Source: Bacteroidales bacterium
Lineage (GTDB): Bacteria > Bacteroidota > Bacteroidia > Bacteroidales > Lentimicrobiaceae
DNA: 45,657 bases
Assembly: GCA_016709025.1 (NCBI GenBank)
Contig: JADJEQ010000020.1
Location: forward strand, 1 to 45,657
Direction of reading: 5' to 3'
Under the pieces are notes generated by a model that saw only the letters and a program-made list of their open reading frames with translations, was not told the DNA's origin and made no database searches. Position 1 is the stretch's first letter. Every line of letters begins with the position of its first letter. Shown piece by piece: positions 41,697 to 45,657 of this stretch. The position numbers and the translations under genes are program-made.

Positions 41697-43687
41697 TTAA
41701 AAAACTAATTGCATACTTCTCTTTAATTCGATATTTTGTAAAAATATTCTATTCAAATTTCTAGTCACCCCAGCAATAAACGGATTAAACTTCAACTGTT
41801 CGCCACAATTCGGACAGTTGCAATACAAGCCCTTCATATCCCAAAACTCTTTGGGCAGTTCAAGATAGGGGGATTGTCCGGTCTTCAGACCTGCTTTTTC
41901 AGTAATTTCTTGAATGGTATGAATAACCTCTGTCGGTGGCGAAAACCGCTGTCCGCAGTTTTTACAATCGGCTGAGAGTGGCAGGTATTTCTGAAATTCA
42001 TGATCCCAGATTGCACGGGCAGTGACAATGCCAGGACCAGGGCACAGTAATTCCCTGGGGCCATTCAGGATAAATAATCTGCCAAGTCCGTCACCGGCAA
42101 CAATGCCTCCCGGAAAGAATGAAACCCGGGTGATTTCTGCCGCTGCAGGAAATTGCCCCAATACTTCATTGGTTTCGGTATCCCAAAGAATAAGGGTATC
42201 GTCCATTGACCCTGAAACGGCCCTTTTTCCATCCATGGAATAAGCAACCGGCAAACCCCAGGAAGAATGTGGATTGATCGTGCCGGTAATTTCCCCTGTG
42301 CTTAAGTTCCAGAGAAAACGGGATTTATCCTCACAATCGCAAACAGCAATTTTTCCGTCCGGTGTTATCTTAACTGTATATACCCTGCTGGAAAAGAGAT
42401 GGTTATCAATAACTTTACCAGTGATTAAATCCCATAATACACAAGTGTTGTCATAAGAAATGGCAATGGCCCTTTTGCCATCCGGAGTGATGTCCATTCC
42501 ATGAACAATATGCATATGATTCTCAAGAACACCGATGGCTTCACCATAATCAATATCCCAAAACAGAACCCTGGAGTCCTCTTAGCAGGTAACAAATCTT
42601 TTACCATCGGGTGTAATGGCAATGCTGGTAATATTGCACTTGTGCCCGTAAGCGCATGATCCCTTCGCCGGTTATCAGTTCCCGAAGTATACAGGAAAAG
42701 TATGATGTTCCGATCAAAGCCATTGTTCCGTCAGGGGTAATGGCGATGGTTCCGTAATACCGTTCCCTGGTATAGATTTCTTCGCCGGTGGTTAAGTCCC
42801 AGAGCTTAATGGTGTAATCGCCGGAGCCGGAAAGGACCCACTCTCCGTCGGGCAGGAGGCCAGGGCATTCACTTCAGATTTATGCCCTGATGGCGGTTTT
42901 ACAGGCCACCTTTTGTACAGCTTTTTAAAGATAAAGTCATGCTCAAAGGTACCGACAGGTAAACGTTGCCCTTCATTGGTTACCGCGAACAGGTCAACAT
43001 CTCTGAACTTGTTGAACAGATTTTTCAGAGCCAGTGGAATCAGATCCGGAGTTGGCCGGGTTGAACGGCTGCAGAGCAATAATGATTTGTAAATACCAGG
43101 GTCACCATTTTCTGCCGCAATGCCCACCGGGCCGCTGTTTGAATAATTCCAGGCCTGTTGTGTGGCAAAATGTGGAATTTTATGTGCAAATTTCTGCAGG
43201 TTGCGGGCCTCTTTTTCAATAAAATCTTCTAAAATCCTTCAATTTTTCCCATCTGGTGGGATTGGATCTTATCCGCTCAATTTCTGCCGCTACATAGAAC
43301 TCATCCCAGGGCGTTCTGTTTTCAGGTAAATCATACAGAGGCGTTTTTTCATTCAGCAGATCAAACATAAAGTACTTCTTTGGCCTGGAAGCCCGGATTG
43401 GGATTTATCCGAATTGCTGATATTCTTCGGATTGTCGGAATAACGGCCATGATTGTATTAAAATCCTCAATTAGCCCGAAGGCCAGTCCCGCAGCAGCTT
43501 TAGCCTGGATAAAAATAAGGTTGCAGAGGATTTCGGTTGCTTCATCCACATTTCTGCCTTGGTTTTGCTGCCGGAGTTCAACCAGTTTACGTGTGTTGGG
43601 TTGCTTTTGGGTGGGTTCGTCCAGAAAGAGGGGCCTGCATTGGAAGTAGGATGCAAGAGGTGATGTGATATCTTATACGGTAGGCAT
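41697..43687 (-). CDS. WD40 propeller protein with C-terminal zinc ribbons (frameshifted)
   Basis: The ~660-residue protein is read from several frames. The N-terminal ~190 residues are unknown and helical (RNVDEATEILCNLIFIQAKA, GLAFGLIEDFNTIMAVIPTI). WD40 blades follow: SGSGDYTIKLWDLTTGEEIY, ITPDGTMALIGTSYFSCIL, ITPDGKRAIAISYDNTCVLW, DGKRAVSGSMDDTLILWDTE, then a final strand GLGRLFILNG. The tail holds two cysteine pairs, CKNCGQRF and CNCPNCGEQL, ~70 residues apart, forming a ribbon or two half-ribbons. In related TIR/STAND-WD40 proteins the propeller recognises a trigger; here the effector may be the TIR protein encoded 9 bases downstream. Indels fall near 43540, 43370, 43215, 42840, 42650 and 42580 (an in-frame TAG at 42580 may be an error). 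Confidence 0.68.
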
Positions 43688-44176
43688 TTTAATGGATGTT
43701 TAATATTCCGGTAGATTATTGGTAGGTTAAATGCAAACTCGGACAATTACCGGACGATTAATAAGCTAACTTAACCTGAGTAAACGGGTTGAACTTAATA
43801 GTACTAGACAAAGCTCAATAGTTTGCTGTCTTTTTTTTTGATCAATTATTGCTGATATTTGTAAATCTAATCAGCATTTTTGAACTCATCATGGGATTAT
43901 AGTTTTTGATTAAAACATACAGCAATATTTTATATTCAGACATTGTTATTTAGCCCCCAAACAAATGCTGCCAGGTTATCCGGCACAATTAGTGTCATTT
44001 TCTAATTTCTTGTTTTGTGATTTTGTCAAAATAAAACCAGACATATTTACTATTAACCATTTTTTCTGTAAGACACACTTCTCCCCATTACTAAAAAATA
44101 TTACTTGATCTTTTATTACATCAACAAGCAAAATAAAAAGTTCTTTTTCAAATGAACAATTAGAGACAACTTAAAA
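43688..44176. other. AT-rich gap without a gene
   Basis: About 490 bases hold no convincing coding frame, RNA gene or hairpin terminator on either strand. The stretch is AT-rich and carries short T and A runs only. It separates the WD40-zinc-ribbon gene from the next minus-strand gene. Confidence 0.6.
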
Positions 44177-44958
44177 TCAAAAAATCAAATCGAAGTATTC
44201 ATCCCTTAATTTGCTATAAGCGGAGAAAGGCAGATTATATGATTTAGCGGCTTCTATAATTGCATATAAACTATTCTTAACATTTTTATTAGCTGGTCGT
44301 AATATTTTCGAAGAAATATCTTTAGAAGCAACGCCATTGCAGGGATGTATAAATCATCATCTTTTCGTATATTTTTTAACAATCATTAAAGCAAAAGCTG
44401 CACTACTAAATAAATTTACTTTATTTAATCCTATCCATTTTCTAGAAATAATATGTTGCCTTGATTCCATTCCATTATCGACAATTAATGTTCTTGCATT
44501 TTCAAATAATTCTAGATCTAATGATTGCCCATCATTTTCGAATAGTTGACTTAGTAATTTCAATAGAATTGGGTTTTGTATTGAACATTTTCTTAAGAAT
44601 ATTATTAGCAGAAATTGGTTTCTTGAAGCATAGAGAATTTTTCTCTTGAATTAGCGACAACATCTTCACAAGAATGGAACCAATTTTGCTTGACTGAAAT
44701 GCAAATCCATAACATTTTTGACACATAGTATTTTTCAGCATCCTTTATATATTTTCTTGCAAGTTCTTCAATTTTTATTGAATCGAACTTAAAGTCTAAC
44801 GGTACATGATTTACAAAATTCTTGCAAACGTCGCATTCTTTTGATAGAATAATTAATGAATTAATAGTCTTTGCATGATGGCTATTTCCAAGTGAAGTTA
44901 GTAAATCGATGTAATTTCTAACGCAACTTGTCTCTATGGTTTCATTAAAGGTCAACAT
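44177..44958 (-). CDS. Unknown helical protein, possibly TPR-linked (frameshifted)
   Basis: The ~260-residue protein is read over three frames. It starts MLTFNETIETSCVRNYIDLL, continues through ILSKECDVCKNFVNHVPLDF, ELARKYIKDAEKYYVSKMLW, QLFENDGQSLDLELFENART and WIGLNKVNLFSSAAFALMIV, and ends DEYFDLIF (TGA at 44177). CDVC is the only cysteine pair. Upstream, 44965-45040 encodes CAIIYENLGNLNKAEICYRN in another frame, a plausible TPR helix pair, so the real start may be ~80 or more bases earlier. I do not recognise the family. It follows a WD40 gene on the same strand, like the other island pairs. Confidence 0.5.
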
Positions 44959-45140
44959 TTACTCATTCCTATAATTGCATTACGGTAACATATTTCAGCT
45001 TTATTAAGTTCCCTAAATTTTCATAAATAATTGCACAGGCAATTTAACAAAAGAAACTAATGTTCTCAATTTCGAATTCTGCTTACTAGAAATAATCTTT
45101 CTAAGGAATTTATATGGGTGAATAGTTGTGTTTGATATGC

Positions 45141-45657
45141 TTATAAATTCTTTTTTGTAGTAATTTTATTCGAATGTAATGTAAATAATCTTGATTTTGG
45201 AAACTTTATTCGCAGGAAATGAATACGCCCAGATTCTTCTCCCACAATAATTTCTTGATTGTCAGGGCCCCATATACAAGCTGTAATAGTGCTTTCTCCT
45301 GTAAATGTTGCAATTAAATGATAATTTTCTAAATCCCATATTTTTAGTGTTTTATCTTTAGAGCCTGAAGCAAGCCATTTATTATCTGAACTTAATGAAA
45401 TAGATGTAACAGCATCATCACTTGATCATGAAGTGAAAATATTTCCTTTTGTTTTGATATCCCCAGAATTTAATTGTTTGATCATCAGATGCTGGAAGCA
45501 AAAAATTATCATCACTACTTATTGAGACAGCATTGACATTTTCCTTGTGACCTTTGAAAAAAAATAACTCAGAAGTCCACTCTATCTCCCATAATCTTAA
45601 AGTTTTATCTTTTGAAGTTGAAATAATTCTAGAGCTATCATTACAAAAGCCAGATTA
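45141..45657 (-). CDS. C-terminal part of a WD40 protein (runs off the right edge)
   Basis: At least three WD40 blades are visible: ISTSKDKTLRLWEIEWTSEL, AVSISSDDNFLLPASDDQTI followed by KFW, and SLSSDNKWLASGSKDKTLKI followed by WDLENYHLIATF. The tail is WGPDNQEIIVGEESGRIHFL, the usual last strand of propellers fused to STAND or TIR modules in large bacterial proteins. One indel near 45450 changes frame, and the stop TAA is at 45141. The effector and NTPase parts would lie to the right of the window. It is the most upstream visible gene of the minus-strand island. Confidence 0.75.

Overview
The window comes from a member of the Bacteroidota. The housekeeping proteins (ParC, BatA/WFA, NADP-glutamate dehydrogenase, RlmB, AddA-like helicase) read as Bacteroidota types, and Bacteroidota-style -7 elements (TAnnTTTG) precede several genes. 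The sequence is full of one-base indels: even essential genes such as parC are split into overlapping frames that rejoin into sensible protein. I therefore give the full span of each gene and treat most frameshifts as probable consensus errors. The span from about 21.7 to 27 kb is nearly clean.

Left part (1-16 kb) is mostly ordinary chromosome. On the minus strand there is an operon of batA-like, parC and a flavodiiron-protein gene (off the left edge), two ferritin-like genes each with its own terminator, gdhA, a GT39-like glycosyltransferase overlapping a MORN/YwqK-type lipoprotein gene, and rlmB. A REP-associated tyrosine transposase with inverted REP hairpins on both sides lies at 6.4-7.1 kb. 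A GGTTAA hexamer array lies before a plus-strand AddA/RecB-like helicase-nuclease gene.

Middle part (16-27 kb) is the most interesting. A minus-strand sigma-54 activator-type AAA+ gene diverges from a plus-strand set of eight genes: an unknown protein, a WD40-like beta-propeller, a MoxR-type AAA+ ATPase, a 739-residue protein with a TraB/ChaN-like N-terminus, a membrane-anchored propeller, a RelA/SpoT-type HD hydrolase, a PPP-type metallophosphatase and a membrane protein. A GG-N10-GC promoter sits 41 bases before the first gene of the set, with a TGATCA-centred inverted repeat upstream. This resembles the MoxR/beta-propeller part of known MoxR-vWA-propeller ternary systems, but no vWA gene is visible and the partners differ. 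It is my candidate for an undescribed system.

Right part (27.6-45.7 kb) is an all-minus-strand island of STAND/TIR/propeller genes: DUF4062-NTPase-TPR, TIR-NB-ARC-TPR, two truncated zinc-ribbon-TIR genes, another TIR stub, a secreted PQQ-type propeller protein, a TIR-transmembrane-Ycf48 propeller protein reconstructed across frameshifts, a WD40 protein with C-terminal zinc ribbons, and a further TPR/WD40 pair at the right edge. The content looks like a defence or conflict island with repeated loss and exchange of TIR effector modules.
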